DNA of 64,000 bases from Wenjunlia vitaminophila DSM 41686 (GTDB lineage: Bacteria > Actinomycetota > Actinomycetes > Streptomycetales > Streptomycetaceae): positions 1 through 64,000 of the forward strand of contig NZ_KB904657.1 in assembly GCF_000380165.1 (NCBI RefSeq), in the 5' to 3' direction. The translations under genes were made by a program, and so were the position numbers. The notes under the pieces are model-generated. The model was not told where the DNA came from and searched no databases. It worked only from the letters and a program-made list of their open reading frames with translations. Below are positions 52,806 to 60,637 of this stretch, in pieces (position 1 is the first letter of the stretch; every line of letters starts with the position of its first letter).

Positions 52806-53906
52806 TCAGCAGGGGCTCGCCTCGACGATGCACACCGGGGACGCGGTCTGCACCACGCGCTCAAGCCTGAACCCGGTCTTGGCGAAGACCTCGCTGTACT
52901 GGGAGGCCGAACGCTCCTTGCCGCCGACCAGCAGCATCAACCACAGGTCGATCAGCTTCGCCGGGTGCTGCCGGTTCCCCTTCTCCGGAGCCACGAACTC
53001 CATCAGCAGCAGTCGGCCGTCCGGGTTGATCGCCTCGCGGACGTTCTTGAGGATCTCGATGACCTGCGGCTCGGGCCAGTCGTGCACGATGTGCTTGAGG
53101 ATGTAGGCGTCACCGCCCTTGACGTAGGGCCCGAAGAGGTCCCCACCCTCGATCTCGCACCGGTCGGCGACGCCGGACTCCTGGAGGAACTCCTTGGCGC
53201 CGAGCTCGCCCGCGCGCCCGTCGAAGAGGATGCCGCGTGACTGCGGGGAACGCTGCAGGGCACCGGCGAGCAGGGCGCCGCGTCCCCCGTACACGTCCAC
53301 CACGGTCTGGTAGCGGGAGAAGTCGTAGGCGGCGAGGATGGGCAGTGTCTCCAGGTTGGACAGGTTGCCCATGCCGCCCATGAAGATCTCCGCGTACTCC
53401 GGGTTCTTCTCGAGGTACTCGTACGCGCCCATGCCCCGCGTCTTGGGAATGGTCGGCTGACCGCTGCGCACCGAGTAGGCGAAGTGGCCCCATTCTTCCC
53501 AATGCGTGGGGTGGCCCATCAGCAGTGCTATGGGACGCATCGAATTGGGCGAGTCGCTGCGCAGGGCGTCGCCCATGGACGTCATGGTGAAACGCCCGTC
53601 GTTCTGCTCGGCGAAGATGTCGTAACTGGCGAGCAGGCGCATCAGGCGGTGCAGCGCGTCCGGATCGGCGTCGACCTTCTTGGCCAGTTCCTCCGCGGTC
53701 TGCGGCCCGGAGTGCAGGGCGTCGGCCACCTTCAGGTCGGCGGCGACGTAGATGGCCTGTGTGATCATGGAGCTCTGGGTGAGTTCGAGCAGCGCCATCG
53801 GGCCCGGCACCATCCGCCGGTGCAGCTTCAGAAGACGCGCGCGTACGCCTTCCAGGGCGCGGACGAGACGAACGGGCGGCATCTTCGGGCTGGACGATGC
53901 GGACAT
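52806..53906 (-). CDS. SAM-dependent O-methyltransferase
   Basis: A 366-residue class I methyltransferase of the plant-type/antibiotic O-methyltransferase group. The N-terminal dimerisation helices include SMITQAIYVAADLKVADALHSG with winged-helix features. The SAM site is VVDVYGGRGALLAGAL, followed by GDLFGPYVKGGDAYILKHIVHDWPEPQ (the usual His-Asp catalytic region) and LLLMEFV. The ATG at 53906 follows GGAGGAAA. Such enzymes methylate hydroxyls in polyketides and other metabolites. Its nearness to the StrR-like gene supports a tailoring role. Confidence 0.93.
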   Translation of the reverse strand: MSASSSPKMPPVRLVRALEGVRARLLKLHRRMVPGPMALLELTQSSMITQAIYVAADLKVADALHSGPQTAEELAKKVDADPDALHRLMRLLASYDIFAEQNDGRFTMTSMGDALRSDSPNSMRPIALLMGHPTHWEEWGHFAYSVRSGQPTIPKTRGMGAYEYLEKNPEYAEIFMGGMGNLSNLETLPILAAYDFSRYQTVVDVYGGRGALLAGALQRSPQSRGILFDGRAGELGAKEFLQESGVADRCEIEGGDLFGPYVKGGDAYILKHIVHDWPEPQVIEILKNVREAINPDGRLLLMEFVAPEKGNRQHPAKLIDLWLMLLVGGKERSASQYSEVFAKTGFRLERVVQTASPVCIVEASPC

Positions 53907-54297
53907 GCGTTTCCTCCGTGGCGGTTGCACAGCGATAAGGGACTTCTCCGCGCGTGCGACCGCCGCAACGTGTAAAGCGCACCACGCGTACTTCAGCGGT
54001 CGGGCGGGAACACCAACTCACCCCAGGTGTTGGTTCGCCCGGGTGACTCTAGAGCGGCACCTCAATGGCGAACAACTTCCTGCTGTTGGTGTTCGGGGAG
54101 CGCGTTGAACAGCGCCAACCCCTGGTTTTCGAACGATAGGTTGACCGGGCCGCTGACGGCGGGAACGCGTCCGTCGCCCCCCGGGGTCGGTGCCGCGGTG
54201 GGGCCGTGCAACCGCGGAGCTCCCGCAGTCGAACGCTCCGGTCGGCACCCGGCACGGAAGGCTCCGCGCCGAGGGGCCGCCGCCCCAGGTGCCGCGT
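53907..54297. promoter_or_regulatory. region upstream of the O-methyltransferase gene
   Basis: No gene is supported over 391 bases. An inverted repeat AACACC (54009-54014) / GGTGTT (54026-54031) lies about 100 bases before the methyltransferase start. A second, TGTTC-N12-GAACA, is at 54090-54111, and TTCGAA is at 54128-54133. These are candidate operators, with the StrR-like protein encoded next to them a possible binder. Confidence 0.45.
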
Positions 54298-55353
54298 TCA
54301 CTCGCCCGTGCGCTGTTGGAGCTGCTCGGCAAGGGTGTTCCAGGCCGCGGCGCAACTGCGGGCCAGGTCGGCGACCTCGGGCACCCAGTGGCCGGGAAGC
54401 CCTCTGCCGAGGCTCTCCAGGCCCTCGTCGTCCACGGCGTAGCGGTGCAGCCAGCGGAAGGTGCGCCGCCCCGCCTCGTTGAGCCGCAGTGAGGGGTCCT
54501 CGCTCAGCTTGGCGAGCAGCTTGTGCCGGTCCACGAGGACGTCGCCCTGGTTCACCGTGGCGCAGCCGGCGGTGGCGGCGGAGCGCGCGGCCACGGTGGC
54601 CCGGGGAACCTGGTGGGCACCGGGCACCCGGTACCTGCCCGGCACCGGGTCCTCGCCGCGCTCGATGCGCTGGCGGACGTCCCGCACCGTCGCCGGGGAC
54701 AGCCCGGTGGCCCGGGCGACCTCGCGCAGACCGGCGTCGGGGCGCTCCTGGAACATCGCCGCGGCCTGCTGCCGGCGGTGGCCCGTGTCCAGCGGACGCA
54801 GTCGCCCGTCACGACCGATGCGGGCCCGCACCTGGTCAGCCTCGGTCGCCGAGCGGGCACGGATCTTCGAGACGGTCTTGTCCGACAGCGCGGTGGCGGC
54901 GGCCACGGCGCGGTCCGACCATTGCGGGTGGGTGGCGATGATCCGCGCCGCCGCCGCGGCCCGGTCGGTGCGGGACAGGGGGAGGCCGTGGGTGACGTTC
55001 GCCTTGACCGCCAGGACGAAGGCCGCTCCCTCGTCGCAGTCGAGCACCCGCGCCTCGATGACGGTCCGCCCGTTGAGCAGCGCGGCCCTGACCCGGTGGG
55101 TCCCGTCGATCACGCGCATGGTCGGCCGGTGGACGGTGATCGGCGGCAGGGTGCCCGGAGCCTCGGCGAGCATCCGGACGTGGTCGGCGTCCTCGCCGCT
55201 GAGCCGCGGCGAGTCCGTGAGGACCAGGTGGTCGATCCGCACGCTCGTCACCGGGTGTGACTCGAGCCAGACCATGGACGCGGCGATGTCGTCCAGGTCG
55301 ACCATGGGGAACCTCAGCAACTGATCGTCAACTGACTTCTCCGCCAGAGTCAA
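54298..55353 (-). CDS. StrR-like pathway-specific regulator with ParB-type N-domain
   Basis: The 351 residues match StrR-family activators in length and order. A ParB-like N-terminal domain (SPRLSGEDADHVRMLAEAPGTLPPITVHRPTMRVIDGTHRVRAALL, NVTHGLPLSRTDRAAAA) precedes helix-turn-helices (WSDRAVAAATALSDKTVSKIR and LREVARATGLSPATVRDVRQRI), with IGRDGRLRPLD between. StrR relatives activate aminoglycoside, glycopeptide and aminocoumarin clusters. The start is TTG at 55353, preceded by a strong AGGAGGT; an ATG at 55305 and a longer frame are less supported. It is divergent from the sigma-factor gene across two palindromes. Confidence 0.9.
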   Translation of the reverse strand: MTLAEKSVDDQLLRFPMVDLDDIAASMVWLESHPVTSVRIDHLVLTDSPRLSGEDADHVRMLAEAPGTLPPITVHRPTMRVIDGTHRVRAALLNGRTVIEARVLDCDEGAAFVLAVKANVTHGLPLSRTDRAAAAARIIATHPQWSDRAVAAATALSDKTVSKIRARSATEADQVRARIGRDGRLRPLDTGHRRQQAAAMFQERPDAGLREVARATGLSPATVRDVRQRIERGEDPVPGRYRVPGAHQVPRATVAARSAATAGCATVNQGDVLVDRHKLLAKLSEDPSLRLNEAGRRTFRWLHRYAVDDEGLESLGRGLPGHWVPEVADLARSCAAAWNTLAEQLQQRTGE

Positions 55354-55449
55354 CGCGCACCTCCTAGCCGGCAATCGGAAGCGGAATCCACTTCCGGTAA
55401 CGGCATTAGAGGTGACGCGCGTGCTCACTGTCAACCATTGGGACCACCA

Positions 55450-55497
55450 TGAACCTCATTGGTTCACAGGGGAGTTGAGTTCGAGTGAGGCTCGAAC
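55450..55497. promoter_or_regulatory. two palindromes between StrR-like and sigma-factor genes
   Basis: TGAACC-N5-GGTTCA (55450-55466) and GTTCGAG-N5-CTCGAAC (55479-55497) are both perfect inverted repeats placed centrally in the divergent region. The second contains GTTCGA and its complement, the outer bases of known StrR sites, although spacing differs from the classical StrR box. Autoregulation by the adjacent StrR-like protein is a reasonable guess. Confidence 0.6.
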
Positions 55498-55603
55498 GAA
55501 CCTCCACCGGAGTGCCCCGAGACGAGCACGCCACCCGGGACGCCCCCGTCACACGGGAGGGCGCTCGTACGTCATTGCTACGACCACATGCGAGAACAGG
55601 GAT

Positions 55604-56494
55604 GTGACCGTGGACGAAGTCGAGTGGCTGGCAGACCGGTTCGAGGAGAACCGGCCCCATCTGCGAGCGGTGGCCTACCGGATGCTCGGTTCGCTGAGCG
55701 AGGCGGACGACGCCGTCCAGGAGTCCTGGCTCCGGCTCAGCCGCTCCCACCCTGACACGATCGAGAACCTGAGCGGCTGGTTGACCACGGTGGTGGCCAG
55801 GGTGTCCCTGGACATGCTGCGTTCCCGCAGGTCACGACGGGAAGAGTCACTGGTGGTGGGGGTGCAGGACCCGATCCTCGGCACCGAGGAACCCACCGGG
55901 CCCGAGCATGAGGCGCTGCTCGCCGACTCGGTGGGCCTCGCCCTGCTCGTGGTGTTGGAGACGCTGGCGCCGCCGGAGCGCCTCGCCTTCGTGCTGCACG
56001 ACATGTTCGCGGTCCCGTTCGACGAGATCGCCCCCATCGTGGGGCGCACCCCGACCGCGGCCCGGCAGCTCGCCAGCCGTGCCCGGCGCCGGGTGCAGGG
56101 GGCGTCCACCGCGTCCGAGTCCGGGCCCACCCAGCAACGCCGGATCGTGGACGCCTTCCTCAGCGCGACGCGGGACGGGGACTTCGACGGCCTGGTCGCC
56201 GTCCTGGACCCGGACGTGGTCCTGCGCTCCGACCGCAACGCGGCGCACACCGACAGCGCCCGCGAGGTGCGGGGCGCGATGGCGGTCGCCAAGCAGGCCA
56301 GCCTCTACTCCCAGCGGGCCCGTTACGCCAGGCCCGCCCTGATCAACGGCTCCGTCGGTCTGGCGCTGGTCCGCGACGGGCGGCTCCTGCTGGCCATGGA
56401 CTTCGTGCTCCGTGGTGAAAGGATCAGCGAGATCGACGTCATCGCCTCCCCCAGCCGGCTGAACCGGATCGACCTCGTCCTGCTCGACCCGTGA
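55604..56494 (+). CDS. ECF sigma factor, SigJ-like with SnoaL-type C-terminus
   Basis: The 296 residues show sigma region 2 (DRFEENRPHLRAVAYRMLGSLSEADDAVQESWLRL), region 4 (TLAPPERLAFVLHDMFAVPFDEIAPIVGRTPTAARQLASRARRRVQ) and a C-terminal SnoaL-like extension (VDAFLSATRDGDFDGLVAVLDPDVVLRSD). This is the ECF41/SigJ plan, in which the extension tunes activity. ECF41 genes usually sit beside a carboxymuconolactone decarboxylase or oxidoreductase; none is adjacent here. The GTG at 55604 was chosen because conserved sequence begins there. Confidence 0.92.
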   Translation: MTVDEVEWLADRFEENRPHLRAVAYRMLGSLSEADDAVQESWLRLSRSHPDTIENLSGWLTTVVARVSLDMLRSRRSRREESLVVGVQDPILGTEEPTGPEHEALLADSVGLALLVVLETLAPPERLAFVLHDMFAVPFDEIAPIVGRTPTAARQLASRARRRVQGASTASESGPTQQRRIVDAFLSATRDGDFDGLVAVLDPDVVLRSDRNAAHTDSAREVRGAMAVAKQASLYSQRARYARPALINGSVGLALVRDGRLLLAMDFVLRGERISEIDVIASPSRLNRIDLVLLDP

Positions 56495-56505
56495 CCCGGC
56501 CACGA

Positions 56506-56558
56506 GGCAGGGCACCGGTCCCGCGCCGCTGGGGCGCCACCGGGGCCGGTGCCCTGCC
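56506..56558. terminator. bidirectional terminator
   Basis: A perfect 13-bp stem (56506-56518 with 56546-56558) encloses a 27-base partly structured loop between the convergent sigma-factor and exporter genes. Confidence 0.75.
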
Positions 56559-56590
56559 GTGTCCTGGGGTCGCTGCCCGTCGGACAGGCC

Positions 56591-58348
56591 CTACGGGGTG
56601 AGCTGGGGGGAGTGCTCCTCCTCCGCTTCGGCGGGCACGGCCTCAAGGCCGGTCCTGACGTGGCGGGGCAGAGCGAACATGCCGAGGAACACCAAGACCT
56701 GGATACCCACGCCCCACCACAGAGTGAGGCTGAAGCTCCGGGAGAAGTTGTGGGCGTTGGCCTCCTCCCCGGCCTTCTCCAGGAGCTCGCCGAGCCGCGC
56801 CGGGCCGCCCTCGGCGCTGGCCAGGCAGCTCTCCGGTACCTCGGTGGGGTCGTGGGAGGCCGAACGTTCCCGCACGCAGGTACGGAAGCCCGCGAGGATG
56901 TCGCCCCGCTGGTCATCCGGGACGCCGGCGGCGGTGAGCTGCTGCTGGAGGGCCGGGACGACCTTGTCCACCCCCCGGTCGGAGTCGTGGTCGATCTGGT
57001 TGAAGAAGAAGACGCCGACCAGAGCGACGCCGAGCGCCATGCCCACCTGCTGGACCATCCCGAGGGTGCCGGAGGCGGAGCCGGCGTCACGGCCGGGAAC
57101 CCCGGTGAGGATGGCGTCGATCATCGGGGCCACGACCAGGCCGAAGCCGAACCCGGTGACCACCAGCGGCAGCGCCATCTGCCAGGAACTGATGTCGGGG
57201 CCGTAGTGGTCGGCGGCCCACAGGTACGCGGCGAACCCGGCGCCGTTCAGCGCGGCGCCCCCCATCAGCACCTTGCGGCCGAACCTCGGGGTGAACACCT
57301 GCACCGCGAGGCCGGAACCGGTGGCCCCGCCCACCGCGAACGCGGTGCTGGTCAGACCGGCACGCAGGGCCGACCAGCCGAGGCCCATCTGCATGTACAG
57401 CGTCCAGACCAGGAAGAAGCCACCGGCCGCCAACCAGAACAGCATCCACACCGTCATACCGGCGGAGAAGGCGCGGTTGCGGAACAGGCTGAGGGCCACC
57501 AACGGTGAGCCCACCGTCCTGGTGCGGTGGCTCTCGTAGAGGACGAACAGACCGAGCACCACGACCGCGGACCCCATGAGCAGGAAGATCCACAACGGCC
57601 AGCCGCGGTTGCGGCCCTCGGTCAGCGGATAGACCAGCAGCAGGATGCCGAGGATGGACACCACGGCTCCGACCAGGTCCACCCTCGGGGCGTTGCGCGG
57701 CTTGGACTCCGAGACGAAGAACCAGGCAGCGATCAGTGCGGCCAGGCCGATCGGCACGTTGACCAGGAAGATCGAACGCCACCCGAGGTCCGCGGGGTTC
57801 CACTCGATCAGGGCGCCGCCGGTCACCAGCCCGATCGCGGAGGCCGAGCCCATCACGCCGCCCCAGATCCCGATCACCTTGCCCCGCTCCTCCGCGGGGA
57901 AGGAAACGTGGATGATGGCGAGGATCTGCGGGACCATCAGGCCGGCCATGGCCCCCTGCAGGAAGCGTGCTCCGATGAGCATCTCCGGGCCCGTGGCGGC
58001 ACCGCACAGCGCCGAGGCGGCGGTGAAGCTGGCGACCCCGACGAGGAAGAGGCGCTTGCGGCCGAAGATGTCACCGAGGCGGCCACCGGTCACCAACAGC
58101 GCGGCGAAGCCCAGCACGTAACCGGCGACGATCCATTCGGCCTGGGCGTACTCGGCGTCCAGGTCGGTCAGGATGCTGGGCAGCACGACGTTGACGATGG
58201 TCACGTCGAGCAGGTCCATGAACCCGGCGCTCAGAATGATCACCAGGGCGATCCAGCGGCGGGGGTCCGGTTCCCGCCGTGCGGGTCCGCCCGGCTCCGG
58301 CCGGCCTCCCTTGGGCGCCGCGGAGCGGCCTTGCGTGTCGTGGGTCAT
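56591..58348 (-). CDS. MFS exporter, DHA2 (EmrB/QacA) family
   Basis: A 585-residue drug:H+ antiporter-type protein with about 14 transmembrane helices. It carries the DHA2 opening (IILSAGFMDLLDVTIVNVVLPSI), motif A (GGRLGDIFGRKRLF) and RFLQGAMAGLMVPQ. A large extracellular loop near 480-540 carries two Cys. The ATG at 58348 (MTHDTQG) was preferred to an ATG 18 bases upstream. In a cluster with a StrR-like regulator it may export a product or give self-resistance. Confidence 0.93.
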   Translation of the reverse strand: MTHDTQGRSAAPKGGRPEPGGPARREPDPRRWIALVIILSAGFMDLLDVTIVNVVLPSILTDLDAEYAQAEWIVAGYVLGFAALLVTGGRLGDIFGRKRLFLVGVASFTAASALCGAATGPEMLIGARFLQGAMAGLMVPQILAIIHVSFPAEERGKVIGIWGGVMGSASAIGLVTGGALIEWNPADLGWRSIFLVNVPIGLAALIAAWFFVSESKPRNAPRVDLVGAVVSILGILLLVYPLTEGRNRGWPLWIFLLMGSAVVVLGLFVLYESHRTRTVGSPLVALSLFRNRAFSAGMTVWMLFWLAAGGFFLVWTLYMQMGLGWSALRAGLTSTAFAVGGATGSGLAVQVFTPRFGRKVLMGGAALNGAGFAAYLWAADHYGPDISSWQMALPLVVTGFGFGLVVAPMIDAILTGVPGRDAGSASGTLGMVQQVGMALGVALVGVFFFNQIDHDSDRGVDKVVPALQQQLTAAGVPDDQRGDILAGFRTCVRERSASHDPTEVPESCLASAEGGPARLGELLEKAGEEANAHNFSRSFSLTLWWGVGIQVLVFLGMFALPRHVRTGLEAVPAEAEEEHSPQLTP

Positions 58349-58962
58349 GCCGTGCCTGCCTGCCACCCGTGGTGTCGAGCCCGACGGGCCGGGTCGGGCC
58401 CCTGGCCGTCACGTCCGCCTGCCACGCGTCCCGCGTTCGGGGCCCACACGCCGGACCGCCTGCCCCACCGGGAGGGCGGTGAGGGATCGAGCGATATGCA
58501 TGCCATGTCGTGACTCCTTGTCACTCCGGCTCGGTCTGGTTTCTCGCAGCTATGACGGTGGGCGGGACGAGACTGTGACCGGTGCGCCCGACGGCCGCCC
58601 GGGGGACACGTTCTGGCGACGGCCGCGGAACGGCGGGACCCGCGGCTGTGGCGCCGGGCCGGGCGGCGGGGGACGACCGCCGGCGGCGCGACGGCACGCA
58701 GCGGCGGCGACATGGGAAAGTGCCTTCGCGCGGACCACGCACGGCATGTGACGTCGTCGGATCGAAGGCACTCGCTGTGTCGGCGGACGGTGCCCCCGGG
58801 CGGGGTACCCGGGGCCGCGCCCTCCCGTGCGGCGCCACGGCTGCGGCCACCGTCCACGGCGTGCGGCGGTTGACGCGATCAGCCCACGGGGGTCATGGCT
58901 GATCGGCGCCCGGCCTTGCCCTGCGGGTCGCAGCGGGAGGGGCGGTTCACGGGGCCGACGTG
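58349..58962. other. 614-base intergenic region with a long-spaced inverted repeat
   Basis: No gene is supported. AGTGCCTTCG (58719-58728) and CGAAGGCACT (58763-58772) form a perfect 10-bp inverted repeat separated by 34 bases. This could be a pair of operator half-sites or a structured RNA. Upstream of the exporter start the sequence at 58500-58560 is mildly AT-richer and may hold its promoter. Confidence 0.5.
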
Positions 58963-59493
58963 TCAGGACGTCGGCTGGAGCGCGGCCTTGGCGGCTTCCT
59001 CGTCGGCACGGGCGGCCTCCACCAGGACACCGGTGGGGGTCAGCCGCATCGGCGCCGTACCGGCGAGCTTCCAGTCGAAGCGGGACGCCAGTTCGAACAG
59101 GTCGTCCTGGGTCAGCGGCCCTCCCCGCTCCTCCTCGGCGCGCAGCGCCGTGGGGTGGTACTCCTCGTAACCGCCGGGGAGGTGCAGGGTCAGGAAGTGG
59201 GCCCCGCTCCCGGGCGGGGTGGCCCAGGTGTGCTCGGTGCCCCGGGTGATGTGCGCCAGCCCGCCCGCGCCGAGTTCGGTGACCTCGCCGTCGATGTGCA
59301 TGATCAGCGTGCCGTCGATGACGAAGTACGTCTCCTCGGAGGCGGAGTGGGTGTGCAGGGGCGGCCCGGCCATGGCCGCGTTGACGTGCGCTTCGACGAG
59401 GGCTGCGGCACCGCCGGTGACGGCGCTGGAAAGGACGATCTCGAATCCGCGCCTGCCGGCGGGACGGTCGCCGGGAAGGACGATCGTGGTCAT
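58963..59493 (-). CDS. cupin-domain protein
   Basis: A 176-residue single-domain cupin. Motif 1 is HTHSASEETYFVIDG with two His and a Glu, and motif 2 is RGTEHTWATPPGSGAHFL with one His, consistent with a mononuclear metal site. The C-terminal helical part (FELASRFDWKLAG) is less conserved. The ATG at 59493 follows GAGAGG; the frame opens further upstream without support. The function could be a dioxygenase, isomerase or small-molecule binding protein. Confidence 0.87.
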   Translation of the reverse strand: MTTIVLPGDRPAGRRGFEIVLSSAVTGGAAALVEAHVNAAMAGPPLHTHSASEETYFVIDGTLIMHIDGEVTELGAGGLAHITRGTEHTWATPPGSGAHFLTLHLPGGYEEYHPTALRAEEERGGPLTQDDLFELASRFDWKLAGTAPMRLTPTGVLVEAARADEEAAKAALQPTS

Positions 59494-60301
59494 GAGTCCC
59501 TCTCTGATGTGGGGGTGTGGTAGGGGTTCTAACACGGTTCCGTGGAAGGCGGTCAAGGATCACCTGGGCGTCCTCGAACACTGAATGCCGTCGTCCGCTG
59601 ACGGAGTGTCGATGCGGGAGGGCCGGGCCGCGGCCCTGCACGGGGGTGTCGGGGAGGGTGGGGGCCGCCCGCGCGGGTGTCGGCGTTGTGCGACCGCGGA
59701 CGCTCCGCAGTTGAACGGCGACGGGCCCTGGCTATCGTCCCGACGCGGGGGACGGCACCCACTCCCCGTGCCCCGGCTCCCCCGCGCGGAGGTCCCGATC
59801 CCGGCCCGGACGGCGTTCGCCAATTCTCGGACGAATGGCCCGCAGGGACGACAAAAACAGGAGTGCGTGTGACACCCACACATCTCCACACGTGCAACCG
59901 CGGTTTATCCGCGGTTGCACGGCCCGCTGCCGGAACAACCTGGGCGCGTCACCGGTACGACTCCGCCCGACCACCGCGGAAGGCCAACTCCACCGCACGC
60001 TGACCGCAACGGCGAAAACAGTCACCAGGGATTGGGCGCACCACGTGCGCCGCTCGGACCGCCGCCTTCAGGGCACGCCCCTTCCACCGTGCGACTTTCG
60101 ACGTTCGGGGATCGAACAGTGACCGGTCCCGGAAATCCCGCCCGTCTCTCCCGAGGAATCCGTGCAGCTCGGGGGGTGCAGCACCCACCGTTCCCTCCAG
60201 GGGTTACTTCGTGTAAATCTTTCCGGCGGCGCCGACGGCGTCACATTCATGCTTCTGAAGCCAGTCAGCACGAGCGATGAAAACAAGACGGGAGGTGCGC
60301 A
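59494..60301. promoter_or_regulatory. 808-base intergenic region upstream of the ferredoxin operon
   Basis: No gene is supported. A perfect 13-bp hairpin (59891-59903 with 59909-59921, loop TTTAT) is a likely terminator or RNA element. A palindrome GTTCG-N5-CGAAC (60103-60117) lies about 190 bases before the ferredoxin start and shares its GTTCG/CGAAC ends with the site at 55479, hinting at common control by the StrR-like protein. The ferredoxin ribosome binding site is GGGAGG at 60289-60294. Confidence 0.5.
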
Positions 60302-60637
60302 ATGCCCTGGGGAAAGACCACTTCGGCGGATGCGAGTGCCGGCCGGGCCGAGCGGATCGCCACACGGTCCCGCAACGAGGTCTGGAAGAAGCCGCCGCGC
60401 CGCATCGAGTCATCGGAATGCATCACCTGTGACACGTGCGTCCGCAACTGCCCACCGGAGTTCGGCGCCATATTTGACCGCGGTCTCGATGTTGTCATCA
60501 TTCCCGAATTGTGCTCGGGCTGCCCCGTGTGCGTGATGGTCTGCCCCGTGGACTGCATATACGTGGACGAGGACTGGACGCCGACCGACAACGACATGTG
60601 GAACCACGTCGAGCTGACCGCGGAGGGGACGTCATGA
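60302..60637 (+). CDS. ferredoxin with two 4Fe-4S clusters
   Basis: A 111-residue electron carrier. Cluster 1 ligands are CITCDTCVRNCP, followed by PEFGAIFDRG. Cluster 2 ligands are CSGCPVCVMVCPVDC, both with the Cx2Cx2Cx3CP spacing. The N-terminal 35 residues are basic and the C-terminus acidic with several Trp. Its ATGA overlap with the next gene strongly suggests it is the dedicated electron donor of that 650-residue protein. Confidence 0.93.
   Translation: MPWGKTTSADASAGRAERIATRSRNEVWKKPPRRIESSECITCDTCVRNCPPEFGAIFDRGLDVVIIPELCSGCPVCVMVCPVDCIYVDEDWTPTDNDMWNHVELTAEGTS

Noticed and set aside
58550-59641. 363-codon minus-strand frame spanning the cupin gene and upstream region
   Set aside because: Arg/Pro/His-biased content, different frame from the cupin and no start signal.
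59585-60280. Short plus-strand frames before the ferredoxin
   Set aside because: No plausible ribosome binding sites, no motif and they cross a perfect hairpin at 59891-59921.
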